From positions 1-58,318 of the forward strand of contig SVGU01000007.1 in NCBI GenBank assembly GCA_015056155.1: a stretch of 58,318 bases of DNA. Direction: 5' to 3'. Each line of letters begins with the position of its first letter. Position 1 is the stretch's first letter. The notes beneath the pieces were generated by a model. It worked only from the letters and a program-made list of their open reading frames with translations. It ran no database searches and was not told the origin of the DNA. The stretch comes from Clostridiales bacterium (GTDB taxonomy: Bacteria; Bacillota; Clostridia; Christensenellales; Aristaeellaceae). The position numbers and the translations under genes were made by a program. Of the stretch, positions 1-8,119 are shown piece by piece.

Positions 1-59
1 CTCTCCAGTGCCGAAAGTACTTGGCTGGACACGGCCCGGGAGGATAGGTCGCTGCCGGT
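1..59 (+). rRNA. rrf: 5S ribosomal RNA, 3' part
   Basis: The first 59 bases match the conserved 3' half of a Firmicutes 5S rRNA: a CTCTCCAG segment, GTACTTGGCTGG, and the terminal AGGATAGGTCGCTGCCGG. The 5' half lies outside the window. The tRNA gene that follows by about 11 bases fits the distal end of an rRNA operon. The exact 3' end is approximate. Confidence 0.9.
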
Positions 60-69
60 TCCCCTTTAT

Positions 70-141
70 TCCTCAGTAGCTCAATGGCAGAGCACCCGGC
101 TGTTAACCGGGTTGTTGTAGGTTCGAGTCCTACCTGGGGAG
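70..141 (+). tRNA. tRNA-Asn (GTT)
   Basis: A full cloverleaf can be drawn. The acceptor arm TCCTCAG pairs with CTGGGGA (one G-T wobble), the anticodon stem CCCGG/CCGGG encloses loop CTGTTAA with anticodon GTT, and the T arm contains GGTTCGAGTCC. No CCA is encoded. It lies directly behind the 5S gene and is probably part of the same transcript. Confidence 0.96.
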
Positions 142-145
142 CGTA

Positions 146-173
146 AACCAGTCGTTCACGCGGCTGGTTTTTT
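146..173 (+). terminator. Rho-independent terminator of the rRNA/tRNA transcript
   Basis: AACCAGTCG pairs with CGGCTGGTT (one G-T wobble) around a short loop and is followed directly by a run of six T. It sits just behind the tRNA. Confidence 0.85.
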
Positions 174-194
174 CGTTTGCGTTGATATAGATGG

Positions 195-243
195 GCGAGC
201 TGCTCGCGCAGATCAGATCTGTTGCGAAGCAGCTCGCTCTTTT
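195..243. terminator. Long near-perfect hairpin between convergent transcripts
   Basis: GCGAGCTGCT pairs with AGCAGCTCGC, and the interior CAGATC-A-GATCTG extends the stem almost to its centre, giving a hairpin of about 43 nt. TCTTTT follows on the plus strand. It separates the rRNA operon from the convergent DeoR gene. The minus-strand side has no T run, so termination is best supported on the plus strand. Confidence 0.7.
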
Positions 244-245
244 CG

Positions 246-1037
246 TTACTTGTTTTCCGGGGAATCGGGTTTGTCGGTGACAACGACGGAGACGCCGCTC
301 TCTTCCAGCAGCAGAAGCTCGTCCTCCACGCAGGTCCAGTCGGTGATCAGCGTATGGAAATCGGCGGCATCGCAGACCTTCACGAAGGAATCCGTACCGA
401 TCTTGCTGCCGGGCATCAGAAGAACCCGCTTCCGGGCGTTCTGGATCACCTGGCGCTGGAGGCTGGCTGTTTCGTCCGTACCGTTGGACAAGCCGAAGCC
501 TGCCGTCAGGCCGCCGCCGGTGATGATGGCCAGGTCGAAGTGCAGGCGGGACATGAAATCCCGCGCCATGCTGTCGACGATCGAGGCGGACGGGCGCATG
601 TGTCCGCCGGCCACGTACACGTCAATGTTGGTGAAGGGGCGCAGGCGGTTCGCGATGTCCACGTTGTTTACGACGATCGTGCACTTCAGCTCCTTTGGCA
701 GATGCCGCAGCATCAGGAAGCCGAAGCTGCCGCCGGTCAGGTACACCATGTCACCGGGGTTGATGAGGCTCACGGCGTGAGCTGCGATGGCGTCGTAGTT
801 GTCGTAAATCGGCATGTCATCGAAATTACGGTCCACGGGCGGGCGGATGCTGACCTGCTGGGGCTTGATGGCGCCGCCGTGCGTTCTCTTGCAAAGCCCC
901 TGTTGCTCCAGCGTGCGGAGATCCCGCCGGATGGATTCGGTCGAAACGTCGAATCGCTTGCTGAGCTCGGCGATGGAAACCATCCCGGATGCTTCGATCA
1001 TCTGGGCGATCTGCTGCTGTCGTTCTTCAGCGTACAT
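246..1037 (-). CDS. DeoR/GlpR-family transcriptional regulator
   Basis: 263 aa, the usual size for the family. The N-terminal winged helix-turn-helix carries the DeoR signature (RFDVSTESIRRDLRTLEQQG, residues about 28-47) followed by THGGAI. The remainder is a DeoRC sugar-phosphate sensor domain (ISOCOT fold) with the typical TGGS, NN and GG motifs. Such proteins usually repress carbohydrate genes and are released by a phosphorylated sugar. The ATG has an AGGAGG site 6 nt upstream and a consensus promoter at 1094-1122. The neighbouring GH43/GH5 operon is a plausible target, but that is inference. Confidence 0.93.
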   Translation of the reverse strand: MYAEERQQQIAQMIEASGMVSIAELSKRFDVSTESIRRDLRTLEQQGLCKRTHGGAIKPQQVSIRPPVDRNFDDMPIYDNYDAIAAHAVSLINPGDMVYLTGGSFGFLMLRHLPKELKCTIVVNNVDIANRLRPFTNIDVYVAGGHMRPSASIVDSMARDFMSRLHFDLAIITGGGLTAGFGLSNGTDETASLQRQVIQNARKRVLLMPGSKIGTDSFVKVCDAADFHTLITDWTCVEDELLLLEESGVSVVVTDKPDSPENK

Positions 1038-1093
1038 GTTTGCCTCCTGTTGAAATGGTTGTGGATGTGTGGTAAATACTTGCGCGCAAACTC

Positions 1094-1122
1094 ATAATAA
1101 CACACAAAACAACGTATGTCAA
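1094..1122 (-). promoter_or_regulatory. Sigma-A promoter of the DeoR gene
   Basis: On the minus strand: TTGACA (1117-1122), a 17-nt spacer, and TATTAT (1094-1099). The surrounding 1055-1170 segment is A/C-rich on the plus strand, with repeated CACACA and ACAACG words that could be autoregulatory operators. That last point is a guess. Confidence 0.8.
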
Positions 1123-1176
1123 CATATGAAAACACAAAAAACCACACACAACAACGATGTTATGTGTGGAGATGTG

Positions 1177-1869
1177 TTATTTCCGGCCGTACATGACCAC
1201 GTGGATGCCGCGCTCGAGCGCCGGGACGACCATCTCATGCAGATAGCTCTTGTCCGTCGCATCGCGGACGACGACGCCGGTGATTTTCTTATCGTCGAAA
1301 AGCGCCATCGTCAGCTCCTTGGAAAAGGGGCCGTCCATCGCGATGATGTTGCCCTTGGGGTAGCCGAGCTCCAGACAGGCGGCGACGGCCTCCGGCGTCG
1401 GGGTGATGCGGGGGAACAGGCGGGTCATGTTCGTATCCAGCGGGATGGGGAGCAGCGGATCGCGGCCGATGCCCAGGAGCATATTGCCCTTTTCGCGGAC
1501 GATGGCGTTGATGAGCGCTTCGTGGGTGTCGACCCACTCGACGCTCTCGCGCCAGGCATTCTCGATATTGTCGAACTGCACCTGCTCGCAGGGGATGCCC
1601 AGCTCCCTCGCGGCACGCTCGATATTCTGGCTTGCGGCGACTGCATAGGGGTGCGTTGCGTCCACGATGCGGTGAGGAGCGACGCTGCGGATATAGTCCA
1701 GCATGCCGTCGGCATCCAGCTTGCCCACATGGCAGATCGTGCCCGGCGGCAGCAGCGACCGGGCATATTCGGATGTGACGCTCATCACGATCTGCCGCCC
1801 GCGCTGGCGGAGCATGCGGGCCGTGCTGCGGCTTTCCGGCGTGTTGCCAAAGATCAGAACCCGTTCCAT
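1177..1869 (-). CDS. cobK: Precorrin-6A reductase-like protein (CobK/CbiJ family)
   Basis: 230 aa, close to the family length (about 240-260). The N-terminus VLIFGNTPESRSTARML matches the NAD(P)-binding start of CobK/CbiJ, and RIVDATHPYAV is the family hallmark motif. Near the C-terminus GVVVRDATDKSY fits the conserved end. The family reduces precorrin-6A or cobalt-precorrin-6A in corrin ring synthesis. No other cobalamin gene is present in the window, so it may be an orphan copy or serve another reductase role. It has its own promoter and a GGAGTG ribosome site. Confidence 0.85.
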   Translation of the reverse strand: MERVLIFGNTPESRSTARMLRQRGRQIVMSVTSEYARSLLPPGTICHVGKLDADGMLDYIRSVAPHRIVDATHPYAVAASQNIERAARELGIPCEQVQFDNIENAWRESVEWVDTHEALINAIVREKGNMLLGIGRDPLLPIPLDTNMTRLFPRITPTPEAVAACLELGYPKGNIIAMDGPFSKELTMALFDDKKITGVVVRDATDKSYLHEMVVPALERGIHVVMYGRK

Positions 1870-1897
1870 GAATACTCACTCCAAATCATCCATAACA

Positions 1898-1928
1898 CAA
1901 ACACGCCCAGCAGCAGGCTGCGCGTTTG
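1898..1928 (-). other. Leader hairpin upstream of the CobK-like gene
   Basis: CAAACACGC pairs with GCGCGTTTG (one wobble) in the 5' untranslated leader, about 30 nt before the start codon. It does not resemble a cobalamin riboswitch, which would be far longer. Function unknown. Confidence 0.4.
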
Positions 1929-1953
1929 CGGATATGAATTTCTGCTTACATTC

Positions 1954-1982
1954 ATTATAATGTTTGATGGATCGGTTGTCAA
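1954..1982 (-). promoter_or_regulatory. Sigma-A promoter of the CobK-like gene
   Basis: A perfect consensus on the minus strand: TTGACA (1977-1982), 17-nt spacer, TATAAT (1954-1959). Confidence 0.88.
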
Positions 1983-2097
1983 GCTAAAGGGCCGGATGGA
2001 ACAATATGACAGGCAGAAAAGGTCAAGACTTCAAAGCATTTCTTGTCTGCAGAGGGAATCTGACGGAATATGGCGCCTCAACGGCTGCAGATGGGGC

Positions 2098-2126
2098 TGG
2101 TCAAACGCGGCCAAAGCTGGTATAAT
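2098..2126 (+). promoter_or_regulatory. Promoter of the GH43-GH5-epimerase operon
   Basis: TGGTCA (2098-2103), 17-nt spacer, TATAAT (2121-2126), about 40 nt before the GH43 start. The non-consensus -35 suggests possible activator dependence. The 1983-2097 stretch upstream holds no recognisable gene. Confidence 0.75.
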
Positions 2127-2166
2127 GATGCACAGACCTCAATCGAATGACGAAAGAAAGCGGTGA

Positions 2167-3513
2167 ATGCAAATGCCAAACCCCATTCTGCCCCTGTGGG
2201 AGCACATCCCGGACGGCGAGCCCCGCGTGTTCGGCGACCGTGTGTATCTCTATGGCTCCCATGACCGCCCCCTGAGCGGCGATTTCTGCGACATCAAGCT
2301 GAAGGTCTGGTCTGCTTCTATTCATGATCTGGAACACTGGACCTGCCACGGCGACATTTTCCATGCGCAGGCCGACGAGGATCATCCGGCGGACGTGACC
2401 TGGTGCGACATGATGCCCTCCGACAAGCACATGATGTACGCCCCGGATGTGGTGGAGAAGGACGGCAAGTATTATCTCTTCACCTACATTTTCTATGACA
2501 AGGGCTGCGTGTCCGTCGCGGACAGGCCCGAAGGTCCCTTCCGCGTCATCAGCACCTACCAGTTTGCTCCGGAGGATGCGGGTGACGGCGGCGTGTACAA
2601 CGATCCCGGCGTGCTGGTGGACGATGACGGCCGGGTGTATGTGTACTACGGCTACGAGTATTCCCACATGAACGAGCTGGACCCGGAGACGATGTGCCGC
2701 GTGCTGCCTGGCAGCCTGAAGCTCCACGTGATCGACGACCGGGAGGAGGTGCCCGAGGAGCGGCGCTTCTATGAGGCCAGCTCGCCCCGGAAGATCGGCG
2801 ATACCTACTACATGATCTATTCGCCCCGCAAGGGCAGCCGCCTGGCCTATGCCACCTCCGACAAGCCTACCGGCCCCTTCACCTACCGGGGATACATTGT
2901 GGATAACTCCTCGGACTATCCCGGCGGCAATAACCACGGCTCCATCATGAAGGTGGGCGACCAGTGGTACATCTTCTACCACCGGATGACCAACGGCACC
3001 TGCTTCTCCCGTCAGGCGTGCGCGGAGCGGATCACCATCCTGCCCGACGGCACCATCCCGACGGTGGAGATGACGTCGCTGGGCTTCTCCAGCGCCCTCA
3101 ACCCCTATGAGGAGACGCCTGCCCACCGCGCCTGCGTGCTGCGCAAGGGCGGCATGATCAAGTACCTGAACGAGTTCCATACCGTCATCGACGAGCTTCG
3201 CGACGGCTCGACCATCGGCTACAAGTACTTCGACTTCGGCCAGGACTTCGACGGCACGAGCATGGAGCTGGTCATGGAGCTGCGGGGCCTGGGCGAACAG
3301 GGCCGCGTCACCGTCCACCTGGACGATGCGGAAAGCGCCCCCATCGGCGAGGGCGTCTTCACCGGCGACGATCAGCTGCTGAAGGTGAAGCTCCCCTGCG
3401 TCACCGGTCGTCATGCGGTGTTCTTCACCTTCCACGATGACCGCACGCAGCTCTCCTGGGGTCTGCACGACCGCTGCCTGACCCGCGTGGAGCGGTTTGT
3501 GTTCAAGAAGTAA
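2167..3513 (+). CDS. Glycoside hydrolase family 43 protein
   Basis: 448 aa with no signal peptide, so probably cytoplasmic. The N-terminal five-bladed beta-propeller has the GH43 pattern: VFGDRVYLYGSHD (catalytic base Asp), VYNDPGVLVDDDGRVYVYYG (pKa-modulating Asp) and FYEASSPRKIGDTYYM (general acid Glu), then HGSIMKVGDQWYIFYH. The last 130 residues look like a small beta-sandwich, possibly CBM6-like. The family includes alpha-L-arabinofuranosidases and beta-xylosidases, and the exact substrate cannot be read here. It is first in an operon with the GH5 enzyme (22-nt gap). An in-frame ATG at 2173 is an alternative start. Confidence 0.92.
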   Translation: MQMPNPILPLWEHIPDGEPRVFGDRVYLYGSHDRPLSGDFCDIKLKVWSASIHDLEHWTCHGDIFHAQADEDHPADVTWCDMMPSDKHMMYAPDVVEKDGKYYLFTYIFYDKGCVSVADRPEGPFRVISTYQFAPEDAGDGGVYNDPGVLVDDDGRVYVYYGYEYSHMNELDPETMCRVLPGSLKLHVIDDREEVPEERRFYEASSPRKIGDTYYMIYSPRKGSRLAYATSDKPTGPFTYRGYIVDNSSDYPGGNNHGSIMKVGDQWYIFYHRMTNGTCFSRQACAERITILPDGTIPTVEMTSLGFSSALNPYEETPAHRACVLRKGGMIKYLNEFHTVIDELRDGSTIGYKYFDFGQDFDGTSMELVMELRGLGEQGRVTVHLDDAESAPIGEGVFTGDDQLLKVKLPCVTGRHAVFFTFHDDRTQLSWGLHDRCLTRVERFVFKK

Positions 3514-3535
3514 TAATCGAATGGAGGCAAGTGAT

Positions 3536-5761
3536 ATGAAGCGTATTCTTTCCCTCTTCCTGTGCTTGATGACGGCGCTGTCCTGCGTGTCCTTCGCTTC
3601 TGCGGAGGATGCGGCGGCTCCCGTGATGGCCTTCCGCGACCTGAATGCGGAGGAGATCACCCGGGCGATGGGCCTGGGCTGGAACCTCGGCAACACCTTT
3701 GACGCCCATACTGCCTTCACCCCGGACGAGGTGCTCTGGCAGCCCACCTACACCACCCCCGGCCTGATCACGGCGGTGCATGACGCGGGCTTCTCTACCA
3801 TGCGCCTGCCCGTCACCTGGGGCACGATGATCGACGATGCGAACGACTATGCCATCAACGAGGCGTGGCTCAGCCGCATTCAGGACGTGGCGGACTATGC
3901 CGTGCGCCATGACATGTTCGTCATCATCAATATCCACCACGACGGCGCGGAGCAGACCGGCTGGCTGCGCGTGGCCGCCGAGGGCGAGCAGTTCGAGGCG
4001 GTGAAGGCGAAGTTCGCCGCAGTGTGGGAGCAGATCGCCCTGCGCTTCCGCGACTATGACGAGCACATCATCTTCGAATGCATGAACGAGGTCACCGGCG
4101 ACGACAGCACGCAGGAAGGCATCATCCGTGACTTCCGCCACATCGAGGAGCTGAACCAGCTCTTCGTGGACACCGTCCGCGCCACCGGCGGCAACAACGC
4201 CAAGCGCTGGCTGATGGTCGTGCCCCGCTACACCAACATCGTCAACGTCCTGAACGACGCCTACGGCTTCACCATGCCCAAGGATTCCTGCGAGCCGGCC
4301 CGCCTGATGCTGTCCGTGCATGACTACGACTGGGTCTTCGGCCTGCAGGAGAACATGAACGCGACCATCTGGAATCAGGACAAGGCGCTGTCCCTGATGA
4401 AGAACTTCCTCGCGCTGAAGGAGAAGTTCACCGACAAGGGCATTCCCGTGGTGCTGGGCGAATACGGCGCGGCCCACAAGAACAACGACGGCGCCCGCGC
4501 CTACTACTACGAGGCCATGACCCGCATGTCCGTCATGTGCGGCGTGGTGCCGGTGTGCTGGTCTGCCGGCTGGTACAACCTCAACGCCAAGCCCGCGGAT
4601 TACAGCATGTGCTTCTTCGACCGCAAGACGTATGAGCAGCCCTTCCCCGGCGTGGTGAGCGCGATGCTGCGCGGCTATCACCACCCCATCGAGGGCGACC
4701 TGCGCCAGAACATCCTCAACGGCCTGATGAAGTACGAGGAAGTCGGCAAGGCCCCCGAGGCGGCCGCCTACACCTCCGTTTCCACCAAGCAGAAGCAGGT
4801 CTTCCTTGAGTCCGGCGCGACGGCGGAGCTGAACATCACCGCTGAGCCTGCCAAGGCCAAGGACGTGCTGGTCTATATGTCCTCCAACCCCGAGGTCGTC
4901 AGCGTCAATCAGGGCGTGGTGACCGGCAAGGCGCCCGGCTCCTCCAAGGTGACGGTCATGAGCCAGTCCGGCAGCGCGAAGTGCGAGATCATCGTCATCG
5001 TCCGCAACGCCAAGGCGGACAAGCCCACCACCGCGATCAACGCTCCCGCGGACGTGCTGCTCAAGGCGGGCACCTCCGTGCAGATGGACGTCACCGTCGC
5101 TCCGGCGGATCACACGGACGAGCTGTTCTTCTTCTCCTCCGACAACCGTGTGGCCATGGTCAATCCGCTGGGCAAGGTTGTGGGCATCGCCGAGGGCAAG
5201 TGCACCATCACTGCCATCACCAGCACCGGCAAGAAGGTCAGCATCCCCGTGGAGGTCGAGGCGAAGAATGCGGCCCCCAAGGGCGGCGTGAACGTGGCGG
5301 TCGGCGCGTACTACAACGACCAGGAGCACGGCTACTACGGCAACGACGTTTCCGACACCGTGACCCTGATGGGCGATGGCACCTACACCATCACCTTTGA
5401 TTGCCAGAAGCACCTTTCCCAGGCCGCGAAGGATGCTGGCGTCACTGACCTGACCGGCATCGGCGCGCTGTACCTCTTCGACGTCAGCAGCAAGTCCGGC
5501 GTGCTGGCCTCCTGCGACATCCACTGGGACGAGATCGTCATCGACGGCGTGAAGATGACCATGAAGGAGCATGCGCCCAAGTCCGCCCTGAAGGCCAATG
5601 GCAAGCTGGACACCAACGATCCGCTCAACGCCTGGGACGGCTCCTATGTTGAGGGTGTGGTGGAGAACAAGACGACCTACAACGTCGAGTTCCCGGACGG
5701 CATGAAGCCGCAGGTCATCACCATCACCTTCACCATTTCCAACTGGGCATACGCAGAGTAA
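3536..5761 (+). CDS. Secreted GH5 endoglucanase with Ig-like (BIG2) domains
   Basis: 741 aa. A signal peptide (MKRILSLFLCLMTALS, cleavage near SFASA) is followed by a GH5 catalytic barrel, probably the GH5_4 type: GLGWNLGNTFDAH, RLPVTWG, acid/base Glu185 in FECMNEV, and nucleophile Glu309 in VVLGEYG. Two bacterial Ig-like (BIG2) modules follow at about residues 415-495 and 500-585. The last 150 residues are a beta-rich module that may bind carbohydrate. No dockerin or sortase motif was seen. Expected substrates are beta-glucans, xyloglucan or xylan. The start is chosen by GGAGG 9 nt upstream and by the signal peptide. Confidence 0.93.
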   Translation: MKRILSLFLCLMTALSCVSFASAEDAAAPVMAFRDLNAEEITRAMGLGWNLGNTFDAHTAFTPDEVLWQPTYTTPGLITAVHDAGFSTMRLPVTWGTMIDDANDYAINEAWLSRIQDVADYAVRHDMFVIINIHHDGAEQTGWLRVAAEGEQFEAVKAKFAAVWEQIALRFRDYDEHIIFECMNEVTGDDSTQEGIIRDFRHIEELNQLFVDTVRATGGNNAKRWLMVVPRYTNIVNVLNDAYGFTMPKDSCEPARLMLSVHDYDWVFGLQENMNATIWNQDKALSLMKNFLALKEKFTDKGIPVVLGEYGAAHKNNDGARAYYYEAMTRMSVMCGVVPVCWSAGWYNLNAKPADYSMCFFDRKTYEQPFPGVVSAMLRGYHHPIEGDLRQNILNGLMKYEEVGKAPEAAAYTSVSTKQKQVFLESGATAELNITAEPAKAKDVLVYMSSNPEVVSVNQGVVTGKAPGSSKVTVMSQSGSAKCEIIVIVRNAKADKPTTAINAPADVLLKAGTSVQMDVTVAPADHTDELFFFSSDNRVAMVNPLGKVVGIAEGKCTITAITSTGKKVSIPVEVEAKNAAPKGGVNVAVGAYYNDQEHGYYGNDVSDTVTLMGDGTYTITFDCQKHLSQAAKDAGVTDLTGIGALYLFDVSSKSGVLASCDIHWDEIVIDGVKMTMKEHAPKSALKANGKLDTNDPLNAWDGSYVEGVVENKTTYNVEFPDGMKPQVITITFTISNWAYAE

Positions 5762-5810
5762 TGCATATCACCGGGCTGCAGGCGGTCTGTCTGCGGCCCG
5801 GATGTGCATC
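5761..5810 (+). other. Intercistronic hairpin between GH5 and epimerase genes
   Basis: CCGGGCTGCAG pairs with CTGCGGCCCGG, and flanking ATGCATATC pairs with GATGTGCAT, giving a roughly 20-bp imperfect stem directly after the GH5 stop. No T run follows, so mRNA stabilisation or processing is more likely than termination. Confidence 0.55.
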
Positions 5811-5868
5811 CAACAGGCGGCGCGCCTCGCTGCGCATCGCCTGTCAGAACATGTAAGGAGGAGCATCC

Positions 5869-6624
5869 ATGCAGATCGGCGCTCAATTCTTCACCGTCCG
5901 CAACCAGTGCACCAATCTCGACGATTTCGCCCTGACGCTGCGCAAGGTGGCGGACATCGGCTACAAGACCGTGCAGATCTCCGGCACCTGCCCCTACGAG
6001 GCGCAGTGGCTGAAGGAGCAGCTGGACAAGAACGGCCTGCAGTGCGTGCTGACCCACATCCCCGTGCCGCGCCTGACCGGCGAAACGGCGCAGGTCATCG
6101 AGGATCACCGCGTCTTTGGCTGCGACAACATTGGTCTGGGCTGGTATGCCTTCGACGAATCGAAGGAGGATGCGAACTACGCTCATTTCATGGCGACCTA
6201 CCCGGCCATTGCCCGGGAGATCCGCGAGGGCGGGAAGTACTTCATGTACCACAACCACGATCAGGAATTCCAGCGCACGGCGGACGGCCGGATCGTGCTG
6301 GAGAAGCTGGCGGAGGAGATCCCGGCGGAGCTGATGGGCTTCACGCTGGATACCTTCTGGGTGCAGGCAGGCGGCGGCGACCCGGCTCAGTGGCTCGAGC
6401 GCCTGGCCGGCCGCGTCCCCGTCATCCACCTCAAGGACTTCTCCTACGGCAGGAAGATGGCTGTCGTCGGCGAGGGCAATATCAATTTCGACCGCGTCTT
6501 CCAGGCCGCCGAAGCCAGCGGCACCCGCTACATGCTCGTCGAGCAGGACGACTGCAACGGCGAAGACCCCATCGAGTGCCTCCGCAGGAGCTATCGGTAT
6601 TTGGTGAGCTGCGGGTTTGAGTAA
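5869..6624 (+). CDS. Sugar phosphate isomerase/epimerase (xylose isomerase-like TIM barrel)
   Basis: 251 aa, a typical length for the AP-endonuclease-2/IolE-type fold. Recognisable segments are MQIGAQFFTVRNQ, GYKTVQISG, YHNHDQEF (metal ligands), FTLDTFWVQAGG (Asp ligand), VIHLKDF and MLVEQDDCNG (Glu ligand). Enzymes of this fold isomerise or epimerise sugars or sugar phosphates and need a divalent metal. It is the third gene of the GH43-GH5 operon, so it probably acts on the released monosaccharide. Start is ATG behind AAGGAGG. The structured repeat copy A begins at the base after its stop codon. Confidence 0.88.
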   Translation: MQIGAQFFTVRNQCTNLDDFALTLRKVADIGYKTVQISGTCPYEAQWLKEQLDKNGLQCVLTHIPVPRLTGETAQVIEDHRVFGCDNIGLGWYAFDESKEDANYAHFMATYPAIAREIREGGKYFMYHNHDQEFQRTADGRIVLEKLAEEIPAELMGFTLDTFWVQAGGGDPAQWLERLAGRVPVIHLKDFSYGRKMAVVGEGNINFDRVFQAAEASGTRYMLVEQDDCNGEDPIECLRRSYRYLVSCGFE

Positions 6625-6974
6625 CAAGGGTCTTCGACCCTTGACCCGTTTTGGGGGAGTGTTTATTGTCTTTTCCTTTGCGGGGGTCACGGCGCACGAC
6701 AGGTGCGCCGCGACGCGCTCGTGCGGCAACGCCGTGTGGGGTTGTGCGCCCACCGTGCAAGGCACGGCGGATCACGGCTGCACTTCGGTGCAGCGTGGGG
6801 ACGAAGGTTTGTGCACCTTGTTGCGTTCACGTCGTCCATGCCAGCCTGCTTCCTTGATGTCGTGGGAGGCGGCCGGATAAGCGGGTTGATGCCCCCCTGC
6901 GGTGGGGTACGGGACTTACAGCCTCTGATGGGGTGGCGTGCTGATGCACGCATCACCCCCTGTAAGGAACGGCT
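6625..6974. repeat. Structured dispersed intergenic element, copy A
   Basis: About 350 nt shared with copy B at 35839-36224. Common parts are a leading AAGGGT-CTTCG-ACCCTT hairpin (from 6626), a seven-pair stem with loop GACAG (6691-6709), a long invariant GC-rich core, a CTGCAC-TTCG-GTGCAG hairpin (6778-6793), GGCGGCCGGATAAGCGGGT, and a closing GGGGTG-GCGTGC/GCACGC hairpin near 6930-6958. The GACAG stem differs from copy B by three compensatory base-pair changes. No protein-coding frame is conserved between copies. Coding strand of the RNA, if any, is not known. Confidence 0.8.
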
Positions 6975-6992
6975 ATACCTTTGGCAATCCAA

Positions 6993-7048
6993 TAAAAAAC
7001 ACGCTGCGGGCGCAGGGCTCTGTCCCTGAACGCTCGCAGCGTGTTTTG
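6993..7048. terminator. Bidirectional terminator (end of Hsp70 operon)
   Basis: ACACGCTGCG pairs with CGCAGCGTGT, with an inner CAGGG/CCCTG stem. T runs flank both sides (minus: six T; plus: TTTTGTT). It ends the minus-strand chaperone operon and any plus-strand read-through from copy A. Confidence 0.85.
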
Positions 7049-7052
7049 TTCC

Positions 7053-8072
7053 TTAATTCTGCGGCCTGGCGCTCCAGTAGGGCGCATCCGGCAAGTCGCG
7101 GTAGGCCGGTCTTCCGGCGATATGCAGCTGTCCGGCGGCGTCCAGGCCGGCTGCGACGGAGCTGTCCGCGCCCACGGCGATCAGGTCGCGCCAGCCCTGC
7201 GTTTCCGCGTCCAGCTTTGCGCCGAAGCGGCTGCGGGGTTTGCCGGTCGCCAGCAGCCGCCCGGATGCGGTCAGACCGAGGGCATAGTCCCTCGCGGCGG
7301 CGATGCTGACGATGGGCTCGTGCCAGTCCGGCTGGAGCGGCTCGCCGTTGATGCTGCCCAGCGCGAGCACCCTTCCCTCCGCGGTGAGGCCGAGGAGGTA
7401 GCCTTCCCCGGCTTCGATGGCGATCACGCCCTGCCAGGCGTCCGGGGCCAGACAGGTGCACACGCTGCCAGTTTCGGACAGCCGCCGTCCTGCCCGGAAG
7501 CACTCATCGGCCTGGGCGGCGGAGGCGATCAGCACCGTGCCGTCCCTGCGCAGCCCAGCGATATGCGCCGCGCCGGAGGCCAGCTGGGTCACGTCCGTCC
7601 AGAGGGAAAGCGCTTGCTCGAAGGGCGTGTACCCCCGCACGGTCACCCGGCCGTCGCGGATCAGGCAGGTCGCCTTGTCCATCGCATGCACGAAGGTCAC
7701 GCCGCTCAGGCCGTCCACCGCGCACTGCTGGAAGGAATCGTCGCCGGCGGCTTCCGCGTGGCCGTCCATGAACGCGGCCGCCCAGTGGGAATCGCTCATG
7801 GAAAACTGCCGCACGCCCTGCAGCACCCGCTCCCGCTCGAACTGGTTGTACAGCGTCAGGGTATGGCTGCGCGGGTCCAGCACGGCGAGCTTCTGCAGAC
7901 CGGGGATGAGCAGCTTTTCCGCTGTGGGGTGGGGCGGAACGAAGATGGACCGCCAGACATGCAGCGCCGTCTGGTCCGCAAAGCAGGTCACGGCGGCCGG
8001 GTCAAAGCCGCAGGCGGCGCAGACCTCCATTCGGTCCATGGCGGCGCCGCAGCCGGGGCAGGAAATGCGCAT
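7053..8072 (-). CDS. Zinc-ribbon protein with RCC1-like repeats
   Basis: 339 aa. The N-terminus has a two-CXXC zinc ribbon (CPGCGAAMDRMEVCAACGF). From about residue 145 onward there are four or five RCC1-type repeats ending in phrases such as HIAGLRRDGTV, YLLGLTAEGRVLALG, YALGLTASGRLLATG and SVAAGLDAAGQLHIAG, expected to form a beta-propeller. No enzyme motif was found. RCC1-like propellers usually bind proteins. It is the last gene of the Hsp70 operon, so it may be the target-recognition or scaffold partner. Start is ATG behind GGAGG. A longer frame upstream has no ribosome site. Confidence 0.72.
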   Translation of the reverse strand: MRISCPGCGAAMDRMEVCAACGFDPAAVTCFADQTALHVWRSIFVPPHPTAEKLLIPGLQKLAVLDPRSHTLTLYNQFERERVLQGVRQFSMSDSHWAAAFMDGHAEAAGDDSFQQCAVDGLSGVTFVHAMDKATCLIRDGRVTVRGYTPFEQALSLWTDVTQLASGAAHIAGLRRDGTVLIASAAQADECFRAGRRLSETGSVCTCLAPDAWQGVIAIEAGEGYLLGLTAEGRVLALGSINGEPLQPDWHEPIVSIAAARDYALGLTASGRLLATGKPRSRFGAKLDAETQGWRDLIAVGADSSVAAGLDAAGQLHIAGRPAYRDLPDAPYWSARPQN

Positions 8073-8119
8073 CGGTGCGCCTCCTTTCAGCGATGGGGTA
8101 CGGGGGGATGCGGGCATGC

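Noticed and set aside
1898-1953. Cobalamin riboswitch before the CobK-like gene
   Set aside because: The leader is under 90 nt and lacks the B12-box; only a simple hairpin is present.
6617-7029. Short open frames inside the structured repeat copy A
   Set aside because: None is conserved in copy B, and codon changes follow RNA pairing rather than protein sequence.
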